A stretch of DNA of 64,000 bases from NCBI GenBank assembly GCA_015501605.1, contig JADNRZ010000033.1:186001-250000 (forward strand). The letters run 5' to 3'. The notes under the pieces are model-generated. The model made no database searches, was not told the DNA's origin, and saw only the letters and a list, made by a program, of their open reading frames with translations. The position numbers were made by a program, and so were the translations under genes. Of this stretch, positions 37,261 to 47,783 are shown piece by piece. The first letter of the stretch is position 1. The number at the start of each line of letters is the position of its first letter. This DNA is from Panaeolus papilionaceus. Its lineage: Eukaryota; Basidiomycota; Agaricomycetes; Agaricales.

Positions 37261-38686
37261 GGTGCTTTTCGAAGATGTGGGACACAAGAAGATCGCTCTG
37301 GTTCAATACTGAGAGACGCCGATGCCATTCACCCACGCGCAGTCCGCATGTTTCTTCCAACCCGTCAACCCCAGCTTATCAAATTTCAATACCGACTCGG
37401 ATGTTGATCAATCCCATTCAATGAATATATATATCATTGTTGGCAGCACGCGTCGCAGAGGGTGAATCCAATGTATAGCACGATTACACACATAGCGAAG
37501 TAGTTATATACCTACATAACGAGTCATAAAATGTAACTACTGAGTAATCTAATTAATAATGTCAATTCTTATCTTACTGAGCCAATAGAATGCCGGATTA
37601 ACCGGCTCCATAATTACAACAATCACACAACCTCATAATTCACCCATCGCATGTTCAAAGTGCCGATAGATGGTCAATCTCGTTTGGAGGCGGAGACGAG
37701 AGAGAGATTAAGGTCTTCGACTACGCGAGAAGGTGGCACGTGATCAACTCTACCATCTCGCTCATCTCAAGGGCTGGAGCTCGCTGCTCCCTAGCCAGAA
37801 CAATAAAAAAATGAGTATCAGGGGAGTCCTAAATATAATATTTACACTATGAAAGGTGTCTCAACTCACGTATAAACCGTTTTCACCGCTTTAGTAAAAG
37901 TTATGACGTGGCAACTGGCAGAGGCCAGTGACTACAGATGCAATGTTCTCGCTATGCCATCCCCATGGCACGTAGACCGGAGAGTGGTCACATAGTATGC
38001 AATTGGAAGAAATTTTCGGGCATACCTTATTTCTAAAAGGTATTCAAGAAAACAACGGCCATACAAATCATAGGTTACGGAGTCAGACAGGGTGTGAGCG
38101 CTGACCAAATCAGCGAGAGCACGGTACGTGCTCATCCTTTCAACCCAGCTTCTAGATGATCTAACACATCGTCTTCATTCTTCCTTACCATCTTCGTGTG
38201 GTGTCATGTGCAAACGAGCACAAAATCGGGATCCAGTGCCCTGCGAATCGCGATACATGCTATGGCACATCACAAGTGCAAAAATGCGGTTTTCAGTGCC
38301 TGTCTAGGCAACTCATTTTCCATTTAATTTTTATACAAAATCCCTTCTCCTTCTACCCACTCCTTTCATTCGCCCCACTATGCTCTTCCCTACCTAACCA
38401 TTTTTCTGTTATCACGCATCTCATCTCCTGTTCGTAAATCACCCATACCCTTCGCTATCGTTCCCTTTGCACCAACATCCAGCATCCCAGCAAGACACCT
38501 CCGTTCTGTTCCCATTTCATACTTCTTTTTGTCATTTTATCCTCGGAGAGTCCACAGACATTATCCCTATTTCTTGCAGGACCAACCACATTATCCTATC
38601 CTGCTGCGCGTTTTTGTGCAACCATTTAAAATTTTAATAATATTCCATTTATTTCATTCCATTTTAATCCTTTGCAATCTATTTAT
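37261..38686. other. Intergenic, no gene seen
   Basis: The first 150 bp resemble the upstream regions of the other GTPase genes; the rest is unique. Short frames at 38,198-38,437 and 38,529-38,807 have no motif. A small hairpin TGCCAT-CCCC-ATGGCA lies near 37,954. Confidence 0.45.
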
Positions 38687-38952
38687 GGCGCCGACTGGAT
38701 TAAAAATCCTGGTGTCAGTTCATTTGCAGTTCCGGGTTTTACCCACATGCGATGTCAAATGCTACATGCATTTGAGCGATTGGGCGGTTCAGGTGTTTAA
38801 AACCTGAGCCGTCTTGCGGTTTCGGGGATGCATTATGCATCCCTGGTATTTTGTGGATAGTCCAACGGTTTTACCAGGACTATCCCGTGCGATTTTTCTG
38901 AGATAGGGTGACCTTCTCAGAGAGCCTCCAGTGCCGCTGGGTATATAGACCC
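38687..38952 (+). ncRNA. Chain of consecutive stem-loops, possible structured RNA
   Basis: Eight stem-loops follow one another. 38687-38716 is GGCGCC+GGATT with AATCC+GGTGTC (two G-U pairs). 38735-38745 is GGGT/ACCC. 38756-38774 is CAAATGC/GCATTTG. 38786-38810 is GGTTCAGGT/ACCTGAGCC. 38825-38843 is GGGATGC/GCATCCC. 38855-38885 is GGATAGTCC/GGACTATCC with an inner GGT/ACC. 38897-38921 is TCTGAGA/TCTCAGA, with an inner AGG-GTGA-CCT that ends in a GNRA-type loop. 38939-38952 is GGGT/ACCC. Four linkers carry TGCGAT-like words (38748, 38775, 38815 and 38888). Each stem has a different sequence. No known RNA family was recognised, the strand is arbitrary, and transcription is unproven. Confidence 0.35.
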
Positions 38953-39999
38953 TTATGCATGATGAAGCACCTTTTCAAATATGAGTGGTGCGAAAGCGAG
39001 TAAAGTATGCCACATACAGATCGGTGGGGCATGCAAGTTCACCAGCACAAACACTGGTCAGAGGTTGAGTGAGCAGGAGAGCGGCACGTTATGAGTGATG
39101 GGGGCGGAATTGAGAACCATTCCCCAGACTCAAATGAATAGAGTGTGACAGGCTCATTAATGCTCTGTTATCACTAGCCCACACAGGGTCAAGATGAGGG
39201 ACTGTAAGGCGAGATCAGCCAATATTTCAAAACTCCATGATGCTATCCATCAGATCCAGATTCAGGGGCACTATTCAGGGTCGGGAGAATCAATTCAGGC
39301 AATGTAAGCATACCGAACGCAACAGTCAGATAACAGGCCTCAGGCCTCAAGTTCAGAGCAAGTCCTTGCAGAAACACTTTTCTATGTCAGTCAGAGTGCA
39401 CGATAATTTCTGAATTACCAATATTGGATACCTATTTGGATTGCGAAATGGGCGGCTTGTCAAATGTCACTTAAGACCACAAGCCAGTGCACAGCCTTTC
39501 CTTGATGATGGGGGCCGGGACACACCGTCGTGTCAAGTCTGCTTGACTACACATTGGGTGCCGGCGGTCGTTCCGGGCTCCCATCGAGGAGGTAACTTGA
39601 CAAGTCAGGAGAGCCCCCAGCCCCTCGAAGGGCAGGGGCCTCTCGCCCAACAATGATCAGTAGCGAATAAATAAAAATTATCCATAGGATATCTTTGACA
39701 ACATGTGGAACCTTCGTCAGTAGTCAAAGATAGTAATCCCTGCTACCGCTAGGTAGTGGGTTTTAGTGGAATGGTCAAAAAAAAAGTTGGTGGAAGATTT
39801 GAATGTGGCTGTGAATTCACACGCACGTATGGAAATTTCTTCCCACTCCTCACTCCTCGTTCACTCCACAGCCCAAATCTTATCTGGTACTTTTCTCAAG
39901 TGATCATTGACTCTGCTTTCTGTGTCGAATGGTTTGGACTTATCCAAAGAAAGACATCCGGATTACTCCTTTGAACGTGCTAAACATTGAAGGAACACA
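38953..39999. other. Non-coding stretch with a second hairpin cluster
   Basis: No protein gene is seen. Hairpins include GGCTTGT/ACAAGCC (39454-39485), GTCAAG-TCTG-CTTGAC (39532-39547) and a compound stem at 39609-39644. The compound stem pairs GAGAG with CTCTC, CCCC with GGGG and GCCC with GGGC around the loop CTCGAA. Frames at 39441-39656 on either strand follow the GC content of these hairpins and look accidental. Confidence 0.4.
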
Positions 40000-40074
40000 T
40001 ATTATGGTAGCAGGCTATGCGTTATATACATATAACGATGACCCTGGCCAGCGGCATAGCCCGCTACCATAATA
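40000..40074. repeat. Long hairpin with 21-bp stem
   Basis: TATTATGGTAGCAGGCTATGC (40000-40020, 21 nt) pairs with 40054-40074 with a single G-U-type mismatch across a 33-nt loop. It could be a short palindromic element or a small-RNA precursor. There is no TA or longer target duplication that I can define. Confidence 0.6.
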
Positions 40075-42010
40075 CTTGTTCTTTGGGTGTGTAGCATGTT
40101 GAAACTATTAACCTGGATGTCTTTACCCAATAACATGACATTGGATTGGCCCTAACCGTTCGACGCAGCATCACAGTTGGTATAGTCAGTCATCACACAA
40201 GGCTACAAGCTCTACCATTAGATGACTTTCTTATCATTTCTTAATCAGGACTCATGAATTGAGAAAGCTTCGAGTGTTAATTTTGTGTTAAATTTTAATC
40301 CATGATTTTTACTCTGTATGGTGCCCGAGACTGAACACTGCGCTGACTGATAGGTTTACGGTTGACAGGAACTGCATGGTTGGATTTTTTCGCTTTAAGC
40401 ATTCCAGTTGTCGGTTCCTGCTTGGCACCCAATGGACCCCCTTTGTGAGAGTCACACACTCCTATTTCTGCCAACAGAATGATCATTTGATCCAAAACCA
40501 GTCTATGTATTACAGTATGAAATCTATCTCTAAGCTTATGAATGGTACTGAGATGTACATGCTGAAGCAGGAAGCCAGAAGGAGTCATCAGATGACCATG
40601 AAATGGCGTAATGGAGTCTAAGTGAGTGTTATGGCTTTAGCTGGGTTGAACCAATGGAGAACACCCACCCAGATGTGTACAAGGGCCATAAATCGTCGTA
40701 AAACCTCCATTACCTGGAATAAGAGAAAATCCAACATGTGGGTGCCTCAAACCAGTTATTGAGGAGCTATAATATCCACGCAACGCACTCATGTGAATGT
40801 TTACCCCATGAAACATAGGTCACAAACCACAACTTTAATGGTATCACCGGAGCACCAAGAGCAAGTTAGACGCTCGCTTTGATCTACATACCACATAATG
40901 TAATTATGCTGCAATTGGTAATGTTGTGCTTCCCTCATAAAATTGGCCAAATTCAAACACAGAATTCTGGCGTATCACTGATGTCGAAATTACTCTTAAC
41001 GTCATTCCGAGCCAACTTCTCGTTCGAAACTTATTGTAATGATACAAATATTCAAGAATCTCCACGGGATTTGGTCTCACTCACCCATGTTGCCTTCCAT
41101 CAGTAAAATTTACCATTCTCAACCATATCTATCCTTCGAGTCTGAGTCACAGGTTGCATCTATTGCGAATCCTTAATATTGGGGACAATTTAGGTCAGCA
41201 ATAGGAGCCCGCAGCAGGTTGGTGACCCCCTGCAATGAGTTTTGTGCAATTCATACAGCTCCACTCACCCTTAAGCTATCTCTCTGCTCATGTAACAAAC
41301 TTGAGTGTTTATCGTATGTATCTGGGGGTCGATGACCCTACGTAGAGCATGCAATGATTAATCTTATCAATATCATGATCATTGAAGAATAAAAAGTAAA
41401 ACAAGCCCTTTAATCCATGTTCCAGGTTTACTCCCTTTTACTCCTTTATATTATTCATTACTATGTTATTATGGATCGATTTCAAACTCTATGTGGAGGT
41501 GTCAATAGCTGATGGTGGTACTTGGAATAGGGGTATTTGATGCGACGAAGGGGGTCCCATTAGGTCCCGAGCAGGAGCCAAAGAGTTGAGCACATAAAGT
41601 GAAAATAAACTAAGTAACGCCATGCTATGCATGGCAAGCCTGCTACTTTGTATTAACAGCTCTCATTTAATTTTGCAATATACAAATGCTCAATTTGAGT
41701 GGTACTGGTGTAGAAGGGCATTTGATAGTCATTCACAGCATTGCCCAAATCAACCCACTTTGATGTAGTCAGCGTATAGTAGCACTGAGTCAACTGTTCC
41801 CTTCCATGTTCATTGAGCATGTTAGACCTGTAAATGGGTGAGTGACTGTGTGAAGAAGACACACATGGGTGGCAACCGGAGTCTTCAAAGTCTCACCTTA
41901 AAAACGTCACATGGAGTACATGCAGCCCGAAATGCCAGGTGCTCGGCATTGCATGGCTATCACCGAAACATGCTAATGTTTCACAATGTTTCAGTGGTCA
42001 ACTTTTCACA
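40075..42010. other. Intergenic, no gene seen
   Basis: No gene, repeat or motif was recognised. Short frames at 40,295-40,621, 40,879-41,106 and 41,653-41,862 lack any feature that would support them. Confidence 0.45.
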
Positions 42011-42303
42011 TAGGTAAGTCACACTGTATTGACCGAGTGGTGCTATGGACTCAGTACAGTGTATTGACTGAGTGTGGTCCATGGACCACCATGGATTTCC
42101 TTCATTTGTAGTGTAGTGTATTACAGCTGTTTTCATATCAATACAGAATCACGAAAAACTAAAATTTGGGGGCGTGACATATGTAAGCATTGTTTGTTTG
42201 GCATTTGCTTTTGAACATATGCGACAATCGACCTTTCAAAGTTAAGCATTCAGCCCTATACACTGTCCTTGATGTCGTTGTACATTATTCTGTTGCTTTT
42301 ATC

Positions 42304-43366
42304 ATGCCATGTCGCACTGTTTCTCAAGATCTAAAGGATTGGATCCCATTCCTGCACTATTCCCAAGGCTTTTCTGTCAAAGAGATTGTTAGGTTGCTGG
42401 GCGTACAAAAGTCTATGGTCTACATGGTTCTTCACTACTACAGGGACTATGGGGTTACTTACAATCCAAGAGCATTTACCCGTGGTGGAAAAGGAAGGCT
42501 GAGATCTACTTCTGGGATAGATATGCGCTCTCTAAGGTCTCTGTTGGAACAAAATCCAACTCTCTATCTTGATGAACTCCAAGATCAGCTGTATCAACGT
42601 CGCGGGATACTACTATCACTCCCAACAATTTTTCTGTCACTGCACATGCGCTTCTCATGGAAACACCTCTCTATCAAAGCCCTGGAACGCAATACTTGGA
42701 CCGTGCCATGTACATGAATACCTTTGCAGAACTTGTACCTGATCCATACATGGTCATGTTTATTGATGAAGCAGCACGAAACAAGAAAAATCCTTCATGT
42801 AAATTTGGGAGGGGCATCAGAGGGCAACAATGTCATATGTGGCAGCACTTTGTTCAGGATCAGCGCTTCTCAATCCTTCCTGTTCTCACTCTAGATGGAA
42901 TCATTGCCTACGACATCATTCCAGGATCAGTTACATCAGAATGATTTACAGACTTTCTTCGGGAGCAAGTAGTGCGTATCATGTCATTCATTTGGAATAT
43001 TTATCATTTATTGTTGACAGATCCCAATGACAAACCCGTATCCTGGATCCCGAAGCGTCCTTGTTCTTGATAACTGCAATATCCATCATGCAGAGTCAGT
43101 GTGAGGACTCGTTGAGGACCAGGTAGGTATGTCTTATCATTTATCTCAGGGGTTTATCATTTCTCACGTTGTTGAAGGCTGCAAACTGTTTTTTCTTCCA
43201 CCATACTCACCCAATTTGAACCCAATCGAACAAGCATTTTCTGTTATCAAGGCTTATTTGTGTCGTCATTGGAATGATCAGTCGTTGTCGATTATGGATG
43301 AAGCATGTCATCATATTACTCCCCATATGGCTGAGGGCTTTTTTCGTGAATCAGGTTATATAGCAT
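42304..43366 (+). pseudogene. DDE_3 (Tc1/mariner-IS630) transposase, decayed
   Basis: The start ATG opens MPCRTVSQDLKDWIPFLH and leads into a helix-turn-helix (FSVKEIVRLLGVQKSMVYMV). The catalytic core has MFIDEAARN (first D), VLDNCNIHH (second D) and FFLPPYSPNLNPIEQAF (E). Removing a probable 55-bp intron (about 43,121-43,176) puts 34 residues between the second D and the E. Lesions: a single-base frameshift near 42,690, and TGA stops at 42942-42944 and 43102-43104. Both stops lie where relatives usually have arginine, as expected from CGA to TGA. Another intron is likely between about 42,967 and 43,021. The gene is therefore inactive unless complemented in trans. Confidence 0.88.
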
Positions 43367-43430
43367 AGAGTATTGTACAAAAGTGAATGAATACAATTTT
43401 TTTATGTGATGTAGACATGTCTAACAGTAG

Positions 43431-45096
43431 CTACAATTGGTCCATCTCGAGCTCAGCAGCATACTCAGCAAGAAGGACTGGTACCATACCCTGGGGAAGA
43501 GGCTCCTCTCGCTTTGTGACACGATTGAAATAGTGCCACGAAAATTGGTCAGGGTCTGGTGCCTCACCCATCTCAATACCAGTGCCGAAAACAGACAACC
43601 CACCACCTCCCTTATCCTCAGGGAACTTCTTGATGAAATGAATGTTATCGACAGGCTTGGCGACAGGAACCTGAGGTGCATCACCTCCAGATCCCAAGTC
43701 ACCTTGATGACAGCGACACTTTGCTTCAGGGCCACTCCACCAATCTCTGGCTCCACACTTGATCCGTATAGCATCTCCAGGCGTGAGACCACAGGCAACA
43801 AGGTCCTTGTTGTTGACATCACAGAGGATATCAGGCCCATAGCCTTCACGCTCCAGTCGCATTTTGTATACCAAGCTGTTGCTCAGCAAACTTCAGGAAA
43901 GCCGGAAGTTTAGAAGGTGAATGGATAGCAGTAGGGGAGGCAGGCAGTGTTGTAGTGGATGATGTTGAAGGAGTGATAGATGGAGCAGGAGTGACTGCTG
44001 CTGCTGCTCCTGGTTGCCAGGGTGTGCCAAGGGAACTCAGATGACCTGGCTCACTGACTAATATGGCGCGCGTGCTTTGAAAGATTGAGGAAAGCTCAGA
44101 GAGAACAGAGGTGCTGCAAGACTTCGGAGTCTGAAGGAGAGACCGGCCACAATACACTGGATCAAAAGTCATTGTGTTAGGGGGCATGTCCACAGTTGCC
44201 TTCGAGTCAGACTATAAGGTAAAACTCATGAGTCATATAGACGAGAACATAAATACAGAACTTACCACGGCACGAGCCCATTCTAACATCATGTGCGGGG
44301 TAAGAGGTTGAAGGGTCCCATCAATGGGCAACAGAAACGACCAACCACCTCCCTTGGTGTTTTGGTACTTTTCCTCCAGTAGGAGACAATTGCGTGCAAG
44401 TTCCTTTTCAAAGGCAGTGGTCTTTGCATCCTAAATTATAAATGGTAAGTGATGAGCGACATAAAACTACAGAGAACTCACCGGAATATCACTCTCATTT
44501 TCCGAGACCAGCTCCCCACCATCCTCATCCTCATCAGAACCAACCTCCTTCCTCTATGAAAACCATGTCAAAAACAGGTGTTGGAGTAGATCTATTGATT
44601 TTCCATACCTTTTGAGCGACCTTGACATCATCAAGGTTGAAATATGTTGTGAGTTTGGTCGGTTGTTCATTGATCAACCTCTGAACAATGTCATGGTACT
44701 TGGAAAGCTTCTCGACATCGAGAGCATCCTTTTTGCTATATAAAATATCAACTAATCAAATAAAAGTCAAGATGAAAAGAAAAATACTTACAGTTTCTTT
44801 GGTCCAACCCCAATTTTGACTGTGAAATAGTGGTTGACCTTGACGGGTGTGTACTTGGGATACCTGTGCTTTTCAAGCAAGGTGGAGAGAAAAAGGAGGT
44901 AGTTTTCACTGTTTGCCTCAAAGGTGAATGTGAACTCCTTGTTTTTGCTCTCAAGCTTGCCCTTAGAGGCTGTCTTGGTCTTCCCCTTTGAGGTAGTTGG
45001 TGGAGGGGGTGCTGGTGTTCGATAGGAAATGGTGCCAAGCACTTCAACCTCAAAGGTTGAAGATGGTGCAGGCTGAGGCTCGTCACTGTTGCTCAT
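43431..45096 (-). pseudogene. Second gene of element B, SAM-like C-terminus, probable frameshift
   Basis: The start ATG opens MSNSDEPQPAPSS. Five exons can be joined with good GT-AG signals: 45096-44790, about 44739-44610, 44555-44483, 44433-44268 and from 44212. The product has a Pro/Ala-rich N-terminus, a block FTFTFEANSENYLLFLSTLL, LTTYFNLDDVKVAQK, an acidic stretch, and WSFLLPIDGTLQPLTPHMML. Near 43,870-43,885 the frame changes. The downstream frame reads GYGPDILCDVNNKDLVACGL then TPGDAIRIK, resembling the end of a SAM domain, and stops at 43431. It is convergent with the transposase, with only about 65 bp between the stops, and both lie between the terminal repeats. It is therefore likely an accessory protein of the transposon. 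Its role is unknown. Confidence 0.6.
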
Positions 45097-45646
45097 GATG
45101 ATGGGGTGAAGGGAAGAAAGAAAAAAACTGTGCTCGTGCCATGAGCAGACAATGAAGTATTGAGTGAAGGACCTTCTCTTTCATTGCATGTCAAGGTCGA
45201 GAAGGAGGAGACCTCTGACTCTTGATGGCCTTCGTCACGCTTACAAATCTAAGTTCACAGTCACAAACAAAGTTTTCACATTATTGTGATTCTGTATTGA
45301 TATGAAAACAGCTGTAATAGTTTAATCATTAGATTTAATGTAATGAATTTAACTTTTGTATTAATGACCAGGATGAGGGTATGCCAGTGGGTTTAATTCC
45401 AGGGGTAGTGGTATTGACCAGGGGTGGGTGGGTATGGATAGTAGTAGGGTGAGCAGGTAGGTGGTACTGTGGTAGGGTAAATGTGATTCCAGGGAGAGTG
45501 GTAGGGAATATAAATATATGACCAGGTGAGGGTGTAGATGGAATTTCCAGGGGTGATGATGGTGAGTGGGTTGGGTAACCATGCAGGGGGTAAACAAGTG
45601 GGTGGTAGGTATAGTGGGGAAATAGGGATGGCTGGGGGGGTATGCA

Positions 45647-46606
45647 GGCTCCAAAATGCAGCCTCTCGTATCGCGACATGAGCTAATTATTACTATGAGC
45701 ATGCGGGAAGCTCTTGACAAACAACTACAAAGATGTAAAAAAGCTCGAGTCGCAATAGAGAGGCTGCCAAAATAGTTGCACACGTGACGAAATTCGGGGG
45801 GTGGCATGACAAAGCATCGTTCAGCCCACACATGAAGAGTGACAAGAGTGTGATACGGACCGCCACTCCGAGATAAGCCATTTGCTCAAGGAGCTGCATT
45901 GCCATCGTACAGTTAGCCATTGTCACATACAAGTTAATAAATATATCACTTACCTTCCACATCTCTCTGGTGGGATTTTCTGCAGTAATAGCAACTGCAC
46001 GAAGACTTGCTTTCTCCAATACCTCCTGATTTTGCTTTCCCAATAAATTCAGTGGTGTTACCACCACACTCATAACATCTTCCCCATCTTTGAGAGCCAT
46101 CAAGAGTGGTATTCAAAATGACAACATCTTTCCAGTCCCCGTTGGTGCACAACCTATTACATCTTTTTTGTTGACATAGGGTGCAATAGATGTTTTCACC
46201 TGGTACCAGCATGGCCGTTTGCCGAATTTCTGATTGACTAGCTCTCGGATTTTGTCTTCTGTCCATTTTGCTGGTGTTTTGGGCTCACTCTGGCATTCTG
46301 GAGCAGTTGTGAATGAAAAGTCAGGCGCGTTTTCGTCCATATTGTTTAGAAAATGTTGTTTATGATTCTCCTGTCTACTTTGCATCGACGAATTGGTACA
46401 TATGTGACCTTTTTGTGACCTCCGACCTTCTAGTATAATAACTGTTGCATTTCAGGGATTGGTACCCCCCGAATTTCGTCACGTGCGCAACTATTTTGGC
46501 AGCCTCTCTACCACTAGATCGAGCTCTTATATCTATTTGCTCTTGTTTGTTCTCCCTCTCAGATATTGAAAGCTCATCTCGTGGCGAGAGGCTGCATTTT
46601 GGAGCC
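45647..46606. mobile_element. 960-bp TIR element carrying a helicase fragment
   Basis: The ends are GGCTCCAAAATGCAGCCTCT and its inverse. The inverted similarity extends about 150 bp inward (AGAGGCTGCCAAAATAGTTG in both arms). It is flanked by GGGGGGTATGCA on the left (45635-45646), and the same 12 bases start at 46608 on the right. The uninterrupted counterpart in the right arm of the host repeat (around 48,670) reads as one copy. The length suggests a Mutator-like or other long-duplication superfamily, but the exact duplication is blurred by the G run. Confidence 0.85.
45954..46385 (-). pseudogene. RecQ-type helicase fragment captured in the 960-bp element
   Basis: The frame has KFGKRPCWYQVKTSIA (motif 0 region), then GCAPTGTGKMLSF (motif I), then VVVTPLNLLGKQNQEVLEKA (motif Ia) and AITAENPT. 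It stops being homologous at a GTAAGT donor at 45953. A TGA at 46113-46115 interrupts the frame where relatives have tryptophan. The P-loop threonine after Lys is Met (ACG to ATG). Only the first part of the helicase is present, lying between the element's inverted ends. This is a gene fragment, not a working gene. Confidence 0.8.
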
Positions 46607-47783
46607 TGGGGGGTATGCATGTGTAGCAAAATTCCCAAAATTCCGGGGGTGCATAATTTATGGGGGAAAAAAAGTTTGTTTCTGGGGGTGACTATCAGAA
46701 TTTTGTTTTGCCAAAAGTGGTTTCCTAGGGTGGATGCACAATTCAAGGGAAAAAATCACCCAGGGGTGGTTCCAGGAGTATGTGAATTAATTTTTGAATT
46801 TCTTATTTTTCTGCAGGACCATATGGCAACCTTGTACATAAGTAATGGCCTGTGGGTGGTTCAAGCTTCATGTTGGCTAATTCTGTAAACCCACGGGACA
46901 GAAAACAAAATGAAAAATATTAATGTACCTAGCTTCCAAGGGAATTGTATATGAGATGGTGTCTTATTAACAAACTATAACCTGAGGGTGTTGTAAATGT
47001 TGTTAGCAAATAAGCAGAAGTAATTAACTCCCAGGGGTTGGGAAATAAGTTTCCGATTAAATTCTGACCTGGTACCATGTACCCGCAGGTAGTCTTTACA
47101 AAATGAGTCCAAAATCATCCAAAACGAGCAATATTTGGCAGAGATACTAGTATTTCAAGCATTTTCTGCTTGATTTTACATTGTTTCGGGCGCTCTTGGA
47201 CCCGTTTTGAAACCCGCGGGTACACCAGCTTTCATTCCTGACCCGGTACCATGTACCCGTGGGTATTCCGCTCGAAAAAAGTCCCAAATCATTCAAAACA
47301 GCTGTCATTAAGCTGATATATCCATGTTTTGAGAGTATTATGCTCAATTCTGACCGTTTTGGGCGCTCCGGGGCTTGTTTTGAAGCCCGTGGGAGCACCA
47401 GCATACAACCGGAAACATATTGGACTGTTTACTTCATCCACCCCCAGGTGGAAAGCAATATTGATTGAGGAAAAGGCAGAAATCACTCATACCCGCGGTA
47501 ACAAGTAACCCATCCAGAAATATCCTTATCTATGATGTAGTGCTGATACAGGTACCTGTAAAAGAGGAAATATCGTAAAAATCAACTGCCATCGTTCTCT
47601 AAACACCTAAATATACATACGATATTGTAGCCATAGATAATCCGCTCATAACGAGCCCAATATCACTCGAAACGACGCAGAACTGAGGGAGTTACATCCA
47701 ATTTACGCCAGTGGTAGATAGGGTGTTGTTTGATGAAATGTGGGCGCTTATTGATACCCGCGGGAAAACATGCCTAACTACAC

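Larger units (their letters stand above)
45315..47505 (+). repeat. Left arm of inverted repeat inside element B
   Basis: It begins TAATAGTTTAATCATTAGA and pairs with the reverse complement of 47784-49136. It carries a 960-bp insertion (45647-46606) that the right arm lacks. It includes two tandem modules with GTACCATGTACCCG and TTTTGAA[AG]CCCG (about 47,060-47,400). Confidence 0.88.

Noticed and set aside
38953..39060. Possible tRNA or group I intron core near the stem-loop chain
   Set aside because: I found no A/B box pair, cloverleaf or P7/P3-type conserved core; only simple hairpins are evident.
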